A DNA stretch of 64,000 nucleotides from Paenibacillus typhae (GTDB lineage Bacteria > Bacillota > Bacilli > Paenibacillales > Paenibacillaceae), in the NCBI RefSeq assembly GCF_900099765.1, contig NZ_FNDX01000004.1, forward strand, positions 62,001-126,000. The letters run 5' to 3'. How positions within the stretch are numbered: position 1 is the stretch's first letter; the number at the start of each line of letters is the position of its first letter. Below the pieces are notes generated by a model. That model was not told the origin of the DNA. It saw nothing but the letters and a program-made list of their open reading frames with translations, and searched no databases. The position numbers were made by a program, and so were the translations under genes. Positions 24,285 through 33,501 of this stretch are shown piece by piece.

Positions 24285-24827
24285 ATGAACAAGATTACTT
24301 TTGTAACAGCTGTACTCGCTTTAACCCTGCTAATGGGGTGTTCGGATTCAGGCAGCAGCAATGCGGTGGACAACACGGCTGGCAGTACAAACGGAACCGG
24401 GACTGCAGATGCTGTCACAACGGCTTCCATTGTTGATAACGAGGCGGCCTTCAGACATACACTCAGCAAGGACGGTACCTGGATAGCGGCGGCGCTGCGT
24501 GATCTTACCTTTACCGATGAGCTTGTTGTTGACGGACAATTCGTCCATAACGGCGGGCCTGCCCGCAAAATCGCCCTCTACACTCAGGACGAGGACCAGA
24601 GCATCACCAATTCCTTCACCTTGACTGCTCCCAGGCTAACGGTCAGAAGTGAGAATACCCGGCTCGAAGGCGGTATTTATATTGGAGATGTCTATGTCGA
24701 GGCTGACGGGTTCACTATAATCAGCGCTACTGTCAGAGGGAATATCTATTTTGCGAACAAGCAGTACCTGTCTACGTTCAAACTGGGTGACCAGGGGATG
24801 GTGAGCGGATCAACCAAAATAAAATAA
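24285..24827 (+). CDS. hypothetical lipoprotein
   Basis: The 180-residue protein has a signal peptide with lipobox LLMGC (Cys about 18), a Ser/Gly/Thr-rich linker, and a C-terminal half of repeating short strands (PRLTVRSENTRLEGGIYIGDVYVEADG, ATVRGNIYF). This resembles a small right-handed beta-helix such as polymer-forming or bactofilin-like domains. GGAGG precedes the ATG. It precedes the metallophosphoesterase gene by 53 bases and shares with it the operator-like 13-mer. Confidence 0.75.
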   Translation: MNKITFVTAVLALTLLMGCSDSGSSNAVDNTAGSTNGTGTADAVTTASIVDNEAAFRHTLSKDGTWIAAALRDLTFTDELVVDGQFVHNGGPARKIALYTQDEDQSITNSFTLTAPRLTVRSENTRLEGGIYIGDVYVEADGFTIISATVRGNIYFANKQYLSTFKLGDQGMVSGSTKIK

Positions 24828-24850
24828 GAAGCGCGGCCTACATTCCGGTT

Positions 24851-24863
24851 AACCGTTCTATAT
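24851..24863. promoter_or_regulatory. TetR operator-like site 3
   Basis: AACCGTTCTATAT repeats site 2 exactly. It overlaps the 10-base palindrome CGGTTAACCG and lies just before the metallophosphoesterase gene. Confidence 0.5.
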
Positions 24864-24880
24864 GAAATGAGGTGCATCAA

Positions 24881-26230
24881 ATGTCTGTCAGGCAGTTTAA
24901 CATAATCCTTCTATTCTCCCTGCTTCTTCTACTATCCTCATGCAGCGGGCAGAAGACTGAGCAGCAGGTGCTCCGGATTCAGTCCGGCCAGAACCTCAGA
25001 CTCCTTACTACTACAGATATTCATTATCTTTCCCCCAGGCTGACCGATAACGGGCCTGCTTTCCGCCGCTTTCTGGCTGCCGGAGACGGCAAGCAGCTGA
25101 ACTACAGTGATGAAATGCTGGATGCCCTTGACTTAGATATAGGAATCCGGCGCCCGGCGGCAGTCATAATTAGCGGAGACCTGACCAATAACGGGGAAAA
25201 AGCCAGCCATCAGGATCTTGCCGGGCATTTGCGGGACATCGAACAGCGAACCGGAACGCGGATTTATGTCATTCCGGGCAATCATGATGTGATGAATCCT
25301 TGGGCAAGACGTTTTGAGGGGGAAAGGCAGATCCCGGCGGATTCCGTCACTCCAAAAAATTTCCGCAGCATTTACAGCGAATTCGGCTATGGGGAAGCTC
25401 TGCTGAGGGACAATGACTCTCTCAGCTACCTCGCAGCCCCTTCAGAGGATCTCTGGCTTCTGATGCTGGATACCAGCCAATACAGCAGAAATAAAAAGCT
25501 GGGGCATCCGCAGCTTGACGGCCAGCTTACCGACTCTACTCTGCGCTGGATCGACCGCTGCAGTGAACTGGCTGCCGGTAAAGGCGCGCAGATTGTGGCT
25601 GTTATGCACCACAGCCTGCTTGATCACAGTGATTCCCTCCGGGAGGGCTTCACGCTTAACAACAACAAGCAGGCTGCCGCTGCCCTGCTCCGCAGCGGGA
25701 TTACAACGGTCTTCAGCGGACATATTCATTTCCAGGATATCCGTAAAAGTGAAGCCGGCATCTATGACGTTGCCAATAGCGCCTTGTCCGTCTACCCGCA
25801 CCAGTACGGGATTCTGGATTATTCATCTGCAGCACGAACGATTAACTACAATACCGCGAAGCTAAACGTAGAGCTCTGGGCCAAATCGGCAGGCAGCACG
25901 GACCCTAACCTGCTGAACTTCAATGCCTACAGCGAAGAGGCATTCCGGAAGCTGTCAGCGGACAGAAGCTATGCCAGGCTGATTAGTGACAGCAGCTATG
26001 ACGGTTATACGCAGGAACAGCTGGAGAGTATGGCAGACGTTGCTGGGCGGCTGAATGAAATCTATTTTGCAGGAACGGCTGCCAAGGATATTGCTGCTGT
26101 TACTTCGTCGGAAGGTTTCCGGCTGTGGCGGGCGGCACCGAACAGCGGCCTTAAGAGCTACGTGCTTCGCATGTCGGAGCTGGAGCGGAAGGATAATAAC
26201 CATTTTGTTACAAAGTTTCCTCAGTGGTAA
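24881..26230 (+). CDS. lipid-anchored metallophosphoesterase
   Basis: The 449-residue protein starts with a signal peptide ending in lipobox LSSC. It carries all calcineurin-like metal motifs: TTDIHYLS (D, H), ISGDLTNNGE (GD), VIPGNHDV (GNHD), VMHHSLLDH (H) and FSGHIHFQD (GHxH). It should hydrolyse phosphate esters outside the membrane; the substrate is unknown. ATG at 24881 has GAGGTG upstream; a GTG at 24872 is an unlikely alternative. It is probably coexpressed with the preceding lipoprotein. Confidence 0.9.
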   Translation: MSVRQFNIILLFSLLLLLSSCSGQKTEQQVLRIQSGQNLRLLTTTDIHYLSPRLTDNGPAFRRFLAAGDGKQLNYSDEMLDALDLDIGIRRPAAVIISGDLTNNGEKASHQDLAGHLRDIEQRTGTRIYVIPGNHDVMNPWARRFEGERQIPADSVTPKNFRSIYSEFGYGEALLRDNDSLSYLAAPSEDLWLLMLDTSQYSRNKKLGHPQLDGQLTDSTLRWIDRCSELAAGKGAQIVAVMHHSLLDHSDSLREGFTLNNNKQAAAALLRSGITTVFSGHIHFQDIRKSEAGIYDVANSALSVYPHQYGILDYSSAARTINYNTAKLNVELWAKSAGSTDPNLLNFNAYSEEAFRKLSADRSYARLISDSSYDGYTQEQLESMADVAGRLNEIYFAGTAAKDIAAVTSSEGFRLWRAAPNSGLKSYVLRMSELERKDNNHFVTKFPQW

Positions 26231-26306
26231 CGTTTGAATCAGACGGATTGCGTTTAATGTAGGGCGAGCACTCTAATCCTGCATAACCCAAGGAGGACAA
26301 CAATCC

Positions 26307-27209
26307 ATGTTCAAACGTATGGATGAAATCATGATTGAGATTCCCGATGTCGAGAAACCCGACCCGAATGCGGCTGCTGCCGTACAAGAGCTGTTAGGCG
26401 GCAAGTTCGGGGAGATGTCCACGCTCAACAACTATCTCTACCAGTCTTTTAACTTCCGTTCCAAGGACAAGCTGAAGCCGTTCTATGACCTGGTGATGAG
26501 TATCACCGCTGAAGAGCTTGGGCATGTGGAGCTGGTCTCCCATGCCGTCAATAAATGTCTCAGAGGCTCAACCGAATATAAAAAACCGGACTCAAGCCCC
26601 CTTGAATCCGTAAAGGATGCCCGATTGTCCTACCCTTTCCTGGCCGGAGCCCAAGGCGCCATGCCGTTCGACTCGATGGGCAATCCATGGACCGGGGCCA
26701 ATGTATTCAACAGCGGCAATCTGGTGGAGGATCTGCTGCATAACTTCTTCCTTGAATGCGGGGCCAGAACGCATAAGATGAAGGTCTATGAAATGACCGA
26801 TCATCCGGCTGCCCGCGCAGTTGTAGGCTTCCTGCTTGTACGCGGCGGCGTCCATGTCGTGGCTTATGCAAAGGCGCTGGAGATTGCCACAGGCGTAAAC
26901 GTGACCAAGCTGGTACCGGTACCGTCTCTAAGCAATAAACTGTTCACTGAAGCCAAAAAATATGAGGAAAAAGGCGTGCACACCAAGCTGTACACCTGGA
27001 GTGACAAGGACTTCAGCTCGATCGGTCAGATCTGGAAGGGGACTCACCCAGAAGACGGTCTTCCGCTTGAGGTGATTGAGGGAGCTCCTGAGGGCGTTCC
27101 TATTCCTGAATCGCCTGAGCTCAAGGAAGAATTCGCGCCGGGCATCTCGGCAGAGGAATTCAAAGAGATTGCCAAACGGCTCAAAATGGCCGGCAATATC
27201 ACGGACTAG
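26307..27209 (+). CDS. manganese catalase family protein
   Basis: The 300-residue protein breaks down hydrogen peroxide with a dinuclear manganese centre in a ferritin-like four-helix bundle. Seen are FGEMSTLNNYLYQSFNFR (metal Glu region), ITAEELGHVELVSHAVN (ExxH ligands) and NFFLECGARTHKMKVYEM. The long C-terminal arm is typical. AAGGAGG precedes the start. It is similar to YdbD/YjqC-type catalases, including spore coat members. Confidence 0.93.
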   Translation: MFKRMDEIMIEIPDVEKPDPNAAAAVQELLGGKFGEMSTLNNYLYQSFNFRSKDKLKPFYDLVMSITAEELGHVELVSHAVNKCLRGSTEYKKPDSSPLESVKDARLSYPFLAGAQGAMPFDSMGNPWTGANVFNSGNLVEDLLHNFFLECGARTHKMKVYEMTDHPAARAVVGFLLVRGGVHVVAYAKALEIATGVNVTKLVPVPSLSNKLFTEAKKYEEKGVHTKLYTWSDKDFSSIGQIWKGTHPEDGLPLEVIEGAPEGVPIPESPELKEEFAPGISAEEFKEIAKRLKMAGNITD

Positions 27210-27259
27210 CTTTTAAAAACCGGCAGGCTTGTGCTTGATATAAATGATTAATGAACAGT

Positions 27260-27292
27260 AATAGGGCGCCTGCCTGAGCAGGTCGCCCTATT
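27260..27292. terminator. bidirectional terminator
   Basis: AATAGGGCG pairs with CGCCCTATT with an inner CTGC/GCAG stem, between the catalase gene and the convergent lipoprotein gene. Confidence 0.75.
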
Positions 27293-27319
27293 TGGTCGTG
27301 TTTGCCATTTTCATCCGGT

Positions 27320-27955
27320 TTAATCGTAGCCGCCGACGGCTTCCGGAAGCTCCAGGTAAGCCGGCCTGCTTTTGACCAGCTCAAAAATATAGCTCCGCAG
27401 CTCCTTCATCAGCTTCGCATCTGCAGTTATTTCGCAGTTTTCTTCATCCCAATAAAACGACCGCTCTTCCCCGTCCAGCCTGATCTGCCAGTGTTCCTCA
27501 TCAAAAGGGGTCTGCACGCAATTCCTCGTATCAGGCTCCAGATTCAGCTCCCTGTAAATGTTGATTGTACGTAAACGGGCATAAATATCCGCCAGCTCAC
27601 TGTCTGTCAAAACCAGCTCTGCCTGCGCCGTTCCCTTAACCACCAGATCCTTGGTCACCGTACCGTTAAAGGTGTTAATCTCATTTTTACCCGTAATCCC
27701 GAAGCGTACGGAGAATGCAAAATCCGGCGGCATAGTTACCGGCATCTGTCCGGTAACGGGTGTATGGGGTGCAATGGATGAGTCTGGTGCGTCTGATCCG
27801 GTGGTTGCATTTGGCAAGTTGGATGAGCCGGGTGCGGCGGAGACGTTACTTATAACGTTTGCTGCCGCTTGTCCCGCACTTGGACTATTATTTTCTGCGC
27901 AGCCTGTCAGGAACAGAAGTAGCAGCAAGAAAGTGACTGGTAGCAGCAGGCGCAT
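27320..27955 (-). CDS. hypothetical lipoprotein
   Basis: The 211-residue protein has a signal peptide with lipobox LTGC (Cys about 19). A low-complexity linker rich in Ser, Ala, Asn and Pro runs to about residue 75, and a globular C-terminal domain follows (FSVRFGITGKNEINTFNGTVTKDLV, ELVLTDSELADIYARL, DGEERSFYWDEENCEI). The family is not recognised. AGAAGGAGG precedes the ATG. It lies 40 bases after the AlkD-like gene. Confidence 0.75.
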   Translation of the reverse strand: MRLLLPVTFLLLLLFLTGCAENNSPSAGQAAANVISNVSAAPGSSNLPNATTGSDAPDSSIAPHTPVTGQMPVTMPPDFAFSVRFGITGKNEINTFNGTVTKDLVVKGTAQAELVLTDSELADIYARLRTINIYRELNLEPDTRNCVQTPFDEEHWQIRLDGEERSFYWDEENCEITADAKLMKELRSYIFELVKSRPAYLELPEAVGGYD

Positions 27956-27995
27956 GATTTCCCCTCCTTCTGTAACGAGTTACCAGTTATCACCT

Positions 27996-29108
27996 TTATT
28001 TGCCCGCAGCTTCAAGAATAAGCTCCGTGGAGGCAACCTCCCTGCCGTTCACCAGCAGCACAATCCGGTGCCCGCCCGGATAGTGGCGGCGGGTGGTCAG
28101 GTCTGCCCAGCGGTGGGTCCGGACGGATGACAGCCTTGCTCCTCCCGGGACCGTTTTGTCCGAGAGCAGGAACAGCTTGCGGGAGGTTTTGCCGCCGGCC
28201 TTCACAAAATCAATCCCGTATTCCACCCGGATCCGCACCGGTTCTCCCTCCCGCACTCTTAATTCATAACTCAGTACACAGTTCTCGCCGATCCGCAGAA
28301 CGGCCGGATCGACGGACAAGGCGGCGGCTGCCACTAGCGGCGTATGATCTTCTTCCTCTGCATAGCCAAAGATCGCCATAATATCCGGGTTTGCTTTGCG
28401 GATCAGCGAGCGGCAGCCATGCCGCACGATCCAGTCGGTGCGGGTGCTTGAGCCCATCCAGCGGCGGGCAATCCCAATCACGACATCGGGATGATCCTTG
28501 GCGATATCATTCAGATTGTTAGCCACACTCTTGCGCACGTACAGCGACGGATCATCCTTCAGTTGCTCCAGCACCGGCAGCACGGGGGAAGGATCGCGTT
28601 TGAACACCGGCAGCGCCTGCCCCCACGGCAGACGCGGACGGCAGCCTTCGCTGGCAAGCCGGCGCACATGCTCGTTGCCGTGCCGCGACCAGATGAGCAT
28701 CTGCTCCATCATCCGCTGCGGGTCGCGCAGCAGAAAAGGCCTGACGGCGAACTCGGCGCTCGACCCCTGTGTAAACCGTTCCAGCGCAGCCACCGACAGC
28801 GCCCAATGCTCCTCAGCCTGCCCGTATACCTCAACGAAATCGGGGAAGATCAGGTATGGAAAGCCAACACATTCATGGTCTACCGCGTAGAGGACCGCCA
28901 AAGCTTGTTCATAGCTTTCAGGCAAAAAAGCCCCCAGTGTCTCCGTAATCCGCCGCATCCGCGCTTTCAGCTCCAGCTCCTCCCACGGCTCCCTCATCGC
29001 CTCAGCCACAAAGCCTTCTATATCAAATGCGTCATAAGCTCCATGCAGTATCCTGCCGAAGCTCCGCAGAAATCCTTCATTGTACATTGCCTTTAACGGC
29101 TCCGCCAT
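27996..29108 (-). CDS. AlkD-like DNA alkylation repair protein
   Basis: The 370-residue protein consists of alpha-helical HEAT-like repeats (about 1-260; for example SRHGNEHVRRLASEGCRPRLPWG and SLYVRKSVANNLNDIAKDHPDVV). This pattern is typical of the AlkC/AlkD DNA glycosylase group, which removes alkylated bases. A C-terminal beta domain (about 270-370) is also present. Catalytic activity cannot be judged from sequence alone. Confidence 0.82.
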   Translation of the reverse strand: MAEPLKAMYNEGFLRSFGRILHGAYDAFDIEGFVAEAMREPWEELELKARMRRITETLGAFLPESYEQALAVLYAVDHECVGFPYLIFPDFVEVYGQAEEHWALSVAALERFTQGSSAEFAVRPFLLRDPQRMMEQMLIWSRHGNEHVRRLASEGCRPRLPWGQALPVFKRDPSPVLPVLEQLKDDPSLYVRKSVANNLNDIAKDHPDVVIGIARRWMGSSTRTDWIVRHGCRSLIRKANPDIMAIFGYAEEEDHTPLVAAAALSVDPAVLRIGENCVLSYELRVREGEPVRIRVEYGIDFVKAGGKTSRKLFLLSDKTVPGGARLSSVRTHRWADLTTRRHYPGGHRIVLLVNGREVASTELILEAAGK

Positions 29109-29225
29109 GTCTTGTACCCTCCAATAGTTGTTGAAATCCTAGTTATGATAGCATAGCATGGCATACTGGACAGCTTGGTGTCAGGTTTGATTTGTAGAAG
29201 CTTATACAATGCCTAACCGGTTAGA

Positions 29226-29738
29226 TCAAAAAAATGCTGCAGGATACTTCAATTCCCCCTGAAGCTGCTCAAGCGCTCCTTCCCTCAGCTCGCAAATCTG
29301 AAATACCTCCGCAGGCACAGGGAACTGCAGCAGCTCCAGCCCGTGCACACCAGCAGGCACAAAACCGAATCGTGGATAGTACGACGGATATCCAATCAGC
29401 AAAACAGCGCCAAATCCCATTGTTGCCGCTCGTCTTTTCCCCTCCTCAATCAGCAGCCCACCGATTCCCTGCTTCTGATAATCCGGATGCACCGCAATAG
29501 GAGCCAGCACAATCACCGGATGCTCATGCTTTTCTCCCAGCACCTTGGCTCCGCTCAGCAGAATATGTCCGACCACCTTGCCTTTTTCTTCAGCTACAAT
29601 AGACAGCTCCGGGATGAACTCTACTGAAGCCCTGATCCGTTCCACCAGCTTCGCCTCATCCTCACGGTTTCCGAACGCCAGCTCATTCAGCCGGAACACC
29701 TGCCCGTAATCCTCAGCCTTCTCAGTTCTAATCAGCAT
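29226..29738 (-). CDS. GNAT family N-acetyltransferase (YhbS-like)
   Basis: The 170-residue enzyme has the acetyl-CoA pyrophosphate-binding motif VHPDYQKQGIGGLLIEEG and the YhbS-type strand LLIGYPSYYPRFGFVPAG. GGAGG precedes the ATG. The acceptor is unknown. It is monocistronic or cotranscribed with the DUF3139 gene upstream (gap 83 bases). Confidence 0.85.
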   Translation of the reverse strand: MLIRTEKAEDYGQVFRLNELAFGNREDEAKLVERIRASVEFIPELSIVAEEKGKVVGHILLSGAKVLGEKHEHPVIVLAPIAVHPDYQKQGIGGLLIEEGKRRAATMGFGAVLLIGYPSYYPRFGFVPAGVHGLELLQFPVPAEVFQICELREGALEQLQGELKYPAAFF

Positions 29739-29821
29739 TTATATTCCTCCTTATTAAGCCCTTCTTTCATCTCATCTAGGCTTCTTCGCCCGGACGTTCT
29801 GATCCAGCCAGCACACCGGCA

Positions 29822-30181
29822 TCACTGGACAGGGTCCACGTGCTTCAATCGGGCTTCCCTGAATCCGTTCTCCCGCCCCTCGGGAGTAATGCTGTAACTA
29901 AACTGCAGCACACCGGCATGGGCAAAATAAATATACTCCACCCCCGGCTCATCCCTAAACTCAACCTCTACCAAAAAAGGCGGCGCCTTGATGCTCCAGA
30001 TCCCTTTTACCGAGGCGATTTCCTGCTTAGTGTAGCCCTTTGTTTCCTTTAAATAGGCGGAGACCCGCTTGGCGTAGAGAATTTTATTAACCTGCACATA
30101 CACCACCGGAGTCAGAAGCAGCAGCACAATCAGAACACGCAATACATAAACAACTCTTCGCCTCACCGGACTCAGCCCCAA
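29822..30181 (-). CDS. DUF3139-like membrane-anchored protein
   Basis: The 119-residue protein has a basic N-terminus, one transmembrane helix (about 11-29) and an extracytoplasmic part with KGYTKQEIASVKGIWSIKAPPFLVEVEFRDEP, as in DUF3139 proteins. The start is a TTG at 30181 three bases after GGAGG, so the exact start is uncertain. The function is unknown. Confidence 0.7.
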   Translation of the reverse strand: MGLSPVRRRVVYVLRVLIVLLLLTPVVYVQVNKILYAKRVSAYLKETKGYTKQEIASVKGIWSIKAPPFLVEVEFRDEPGVEYIYFAHAGVLQFSYSITPEGRENGFREARLKHVDPVQ

Positions 30182-30307
30182 ACGCCTCCTTCTGCTAATG
30201 ACCTGTTTTCATCAGTTTTGCAAATTAAACCTGTTTTCAAAACGCGTTTGCTGTCGTAAAATAGTTGAAAAGCTTTAGGAACAAAAAGGATACGGAGGGC
30301 CGGGACG

Positions 30308-30526
30308 ATGCCAAAGCCGCTTGTCAAAAACATTGATTTTTTTGTTGCCGCCATGTCACAGACCTTTGTGTCCGCACTGCAGCTTGACCCTGACGGGATG
30401 TATTCCCAGGTCGGCTACGGCATCATTGAAAAATTCTCCGAGGATTATGTGCGGGTCAAACGCTTTGACGGCACAGTGTCGCATTATGACCGGGGAATAA
30501 CCAAATTTCAGCATAACCGGGCATAG
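30308..30526 (+). CDS. small hypothetical protein
   Basis: The 72-residue soluble protein (MPKPLVKNIDFFVAAMSQTF...) ends YDRGITKFQHNRA and has a good site CGGAGGG eight bases before its ATG. No motif was recognised. It is divergent from the DUF3139 gene. Confidence 0.65.
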   Translation: MPKPLVKNIDFFVAAMSQTFVSALQLDPDGMYSQVGYGIIEKFSEDYVRVKRFDGTVSHYDRGITKFQHNRA

Positions 30527-30639
30527 GACATCAGATACACTATTTCTCTCCCCGGGCTGAATCCCCTTCTTTTTCCACAGGCAGATATAATTCTGGCGCT
30601 GATGGATCAGATGAAGAATATCCAATCCTCCAATCGGCA

Positions 30640-30682
30640 AAAAAAAAGCGGACGCACGCTAAGCATGCATCCGCTTTTTTGG
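30640..30682 (-). terminator. terminator of the second binding-protein gene
   Basis: Twelve stem pairs (GCGGATGCATGC with GCGTGCGTCCGC; perfect with G-U pairs only on the minus strand) are followed by TTTTTTT, about 75 bases beyond the stop codon at 30754. Confidence 0.85.
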
Positions 30683-30753
30683 GTTGTTTGTGCACAGCAC
30701 CCCGCCCTTCGGACATTGGGCTGTCGAAGAAAGCATGGTGCACTGATCAGCCG

Positions 30754-32061
30754 TTATTTATTGCTCCCTGCCGTATCCCAAATTCGCTGAAATTCCTCCA
30801 GCAGCCTCTCCCGCCCGATCTGTTCCCCGATATAAGCCTGCATCTGCACGCTCATCTGCGAGGTAGTCGCCTCATATCCGGGATAACGCTGCCACAGCCA
30901 GGGAAGCGTCCTCCCGGCGTCCATATAAGCGATGATATCCTCCGCAAGCGGCCCTAATCTGCCATCCGCAGCCGGAATGCTCTTAAGTGCAGGAATCAGC
31001 CTGGCCTCGTCCACGATAAATGTCCGGCCGGCGTCCGAGCTCGCCAGCCAGCGCAAGAACGCCTTGGCCTCCTCCTTCATTCGCGAATTCTTAAGCACAA
31101 CCCAGTAATTCGCGACGCCGATCTGGAGATTGTCCATCTCCTCCGCATTATCGTTCACCGGCATCGGCAGGAAGCCGATGTCCAAATCCGGAGCAAGCTT
31201 GTCCAGCTGCAGCTGCGTCCAGCTTCCCTGCTGCATCATCGCCGCCTGCCCATCCGCAAAGTGCGCTATCTGGGTATAATAGTCCGTCTGCAGCGGCGTC
31301 TCCTGGCCATACTCCAGGGTAAGGTCGATCAGATCGAGCCAGGCCTCAAACGCAGTGTTGCCGGTGAACTTGGCGCTGCCGCTGCTGAACCGTTCAATGT
31401 AATCCGCCGGAGCGGGCTGCAGGGCAAAAGCGGTGTTCAGCAAATGATTCCCAAGCACCCACCACTCCGCGTAGCCGTTCTCGAACGGCCGGATACCGGC
31501 CGCCTCCAGCCGCTGAGCCGCAGCCCGCAGTCCGCTCAGCGTCACCGGCTTGGATTCGATCCCCGCCTTGCGGAACAGCTCCTTGTTGTAAATAAAACCC
31601 CAGCCTTCCATGGCCAAGGGCATCCCGTAGACCCGTCCGTCCTTCGTAATGGCGGGTTTGGCCAGCTCCTGCATATCGTCCGCCCACGGCTCGCCGGTCA
31701 GATCCTCCAGATACTCCTGCCACAGGTCCAGGTCGGTATAGCCGGCTACGAAGAACAGATCGGGCTTGTCCCCGGAATTAAACCTCGTCTTCAGCTCCGC
31801 GCTGTAATCGCAGCCCCCGCCGCAGGTATCAAGCTCGATCCGCACGCCCGTCTCCTCCTGATACCGCCGCGTGAGCGCGCTCAGCTGCTCCGCCATTTCG
31901 ACTTTGAAATTAAAAATCTTGAGAGTCCGCGCGGAATCGCCGGTTACGGTTCTCCCCGTTTCGTACTCTTCCACAACTCCGTTCTTCCCGCCGCACGCTG
32001 CAGCGGCCGCTCCAATGAGTAGGAGCGCTATAATGGTCAGTATGAACCGCTTGGGCATCAT
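30754..32061 (-). CDS. extracellular solute-binding lipoprotein of a sugar ABC transporter
   Basis: The 435-residue protein has a signal peptide with lipobox AAAC (about residue 22) and the fold of family 1 sugar-binding proteins (SBP_bac_1), with GDKPDLFFVAGYTDL, YGMPLAMEGWGFIYNKELF and QQGSWTQLQL. Two cysteines occur in the usual ligand-site turn (DTCGGGCDYS), where relatives commonly have GGG without cysteines. It lies after the GH172 gene but is separated from it by a terminator at 32205-32261, so it is a second, separately ended binding protein in this locus. Confidence 0.88.
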   Translation of the reverse strand: MMPKRFILTIIALLLIGAAAAACGGKNGVVEEYETGRTVTGDSARTLKIFNFKVEMAEQLSALTRRYQEETGVRIELDTCGGGCDYSAELKTRFNSGDKPDLFFVAGYTDLDLWQEYLEDLTGEPWADDMQELAKPAITKDGRVYGMPLAMEGWGFIYNKELFRKAGIESKPVTLSGLRAAAQRLEAAGIRPFENGYAEWWVLGNHLLNTAFALQPAPADYIERFSSGSAKFTGNTAFEAWLDLIDLTLEYGQETPLQTDYYTQIAHFADGQAAMMQQGSWTQLQLDKLAPDLDIGFLPMPVNDNAEEMDNLQIGVANYWVVLKNSRMKEEAKAFLRWLASSDAGRTFIVDEARLIPALKSIPAADGRLGPLAEDIIAYMDAGRTLPWLWQRYPGYEATTSQMSVQMQAYIGEQIGRERLLEEFQRIWDTAGSNK

Positions 32062-32204
32062 CGCATCGCTATCCCTTCGTCAGCAAGATGGCATTATGTA
32101 TGTCCAGTATAAACGCCATCCCCTCCGGGTAGAAACGAGGAATAAATTTCCATCCACAAACAGGGCTGCCTGCATGGGCAGCGTTCATCCGCAGGGCAGA
32201 CAAC

Positions 32205-32261
32205 AAAAAAAGGGGGCAGCGACGCTCATGTCTCCCTGGACATAAGCCGGCACGTTGCCCC
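32205..32261 (-). terminator. terminator after the GH172 gene
   Basis: Minus strand: GGGGCA...ATGTC loop GACAT...TGCCCCC, then TTTTTTT. It ends the binding protein-permease-permease-GH172 unit. Confidence 0.75.
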
Positions 32262-32287
32262 GCCGGCATAAGCATGCCGACTCCCCT

Positions 32288-33397
32288 TTATCTCGGCCAG
32301 CGCTCTTCCTTCTGCGCCAACGGCCCGTACGGCTGATGCGGCTCCGTCTGATACCAGTACGCGACCGAGGCCACATCGTCCTGACGTTCGAACAAGCCTT
32401 TTTTATAGACTCCGATCTGCTGAATGGTCACTTTAAGGTCCTCATGAAACCGGATCGGGTCCAGAATATGCCACCGGTAGAACCCGCGCATTGGCGGGGC
32501 GTCGTCGTTATGGTACAGGTTGTGGACGTCCTCGTCATGGCTGGAGTAATACGGATACCCCATGTAAGTCGTGCAGTAGGTGTTCTCTACCGTCTTTCCG
32601 TCCCTTTGCGTCGCAAAGCTCCAGGCGCCCCCGAAATAATCCTCCGTCCCCGTACCGCAGATCGTCGGATATTCGTCGTCCCCGTCGATGTACATCTTGA
32701 TCTCGCCCTCTCCCCACCAGTACCGTTCCAGCGTGGTCAGCGCCATATAGGTTCCTACATACTGTCCGCGGCCCTTCACGTTGTCCAGAATGACGTAATC
32801 CTCCGCCTTGTCCGTGATCCGCTGCCGTTTCCACCGGGCGTGGAAATAGGCTGTCTGTTCAGGCAGCTCATCGTGCAGGCAGTAATCGATCTGATAAAAT
32901 AGTGCCGGAATCGCCGCTTCATGCTGATTCTCGATTTCGATTCTCGCTTTGCGCCGGAACGGCATCGGGAAGTAGCAGTTAAAGCCGCGTGTCGGATTCA
33001 CGACGATCGCCTGGGAATTGACGGTGCAGCCTCTCCCGAAGCCGTTGCAGAAGAAATCCCCGAGCGGGCTTTCGACGGAAGGCTCGGTCTCCTCATCCCA
33101 GTACATGCGCAGTACAAGGTCCCTTAATACAAAAGTGCCCGCTTCGGTTTGGTCGGTGACGGTGATCCAGATATGCTCGATGATCCCTGGACCGTCGATA
33201 TCGGCCAGCACGGCGGTTGCGCCCGGCGCCACGTCCCGGATACAGGGCGAGCCTTTGCGGGACGGTCCAAGGTGGCTGGCCGCCATGCCGCCTTTGCCTT
33301 TTTCCCCTTTCGGGTTCTCTGCGTTAACGGCCCGGCTCCGGCCGGATTTGATGAGGGGAAGTGCAGACAGCCCTCCCAAAAACGGATGTTCAACCAT
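32288..33397 (-). CDS. DUF2961 / glycoside hydrolase family 172 protein
   Basis: The 369-residue enzyme belongs to GH172. Characterised members act on alpha-D-fructofuranosides (including difructose anhydride) or D-arabinofuranosides. Family features include ADIDGPGIIEHIWITV, YWDEETEPSVESPLGDFF, GRGCTVNSQAI, ICGTGTEDYFGGAW and a double jelly-roll beta pattern. No signal peptide is present, so imported sugar is the likely substrate. The start at 33397 gives a normal family N-terminus; its GGAG is about 12 bases away. It ends the ABC transporter unit. Confidence 0.9.
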   Translation of the reverse strand: MVEHPFLGGLSALPLIKSGRSRAVNAENPKGEKGKGGMAASHLGPSRKGSPCIRDVAPGATAVLADIDGPGIIEHIWITVTDQTEAGTFVLRDLVLRMYWDEETEPSVESPLGDFFCNGFGRGCTVNSQAIVVNPTRGFNCYFPMPFRRKARIEIENQHEAAIPALFYQIDYCLHDELPEQTAYFHARWKRQRITDKAEDYVILDNVKGRGQYVGTYMALTTLERYWWGEGEIKMYIDGDDEYPTICGTGTEDYFGGAWSFATQRDGKTVENTYCTTYMGYPYYSSHDEDVHNLYHNDDAPPMRGFYRWHILDPIRFHEDLKVTIQQIGVYKKGLFERQDDVASVAYWYQTEPHQPYGPLAQKEERWPR

Positions 33398-33501
33398 GAT
33401 AGATATGCTCCTCTCATAATCAGCTTTTTTCAACAATACCCTGTCTCGGATCACCATCCGCAATTGCTTATATCCCCTTGCACAGAGCCTCATACCTGAA
33501 A

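Noticed and set aside
29213..29224. Palindrome CTAACCGGTTAG near the GNAT gene end
   Set aside because: It is short and the T-run is on the wrong side for a minus-strand terminator, so it is possibly chance.
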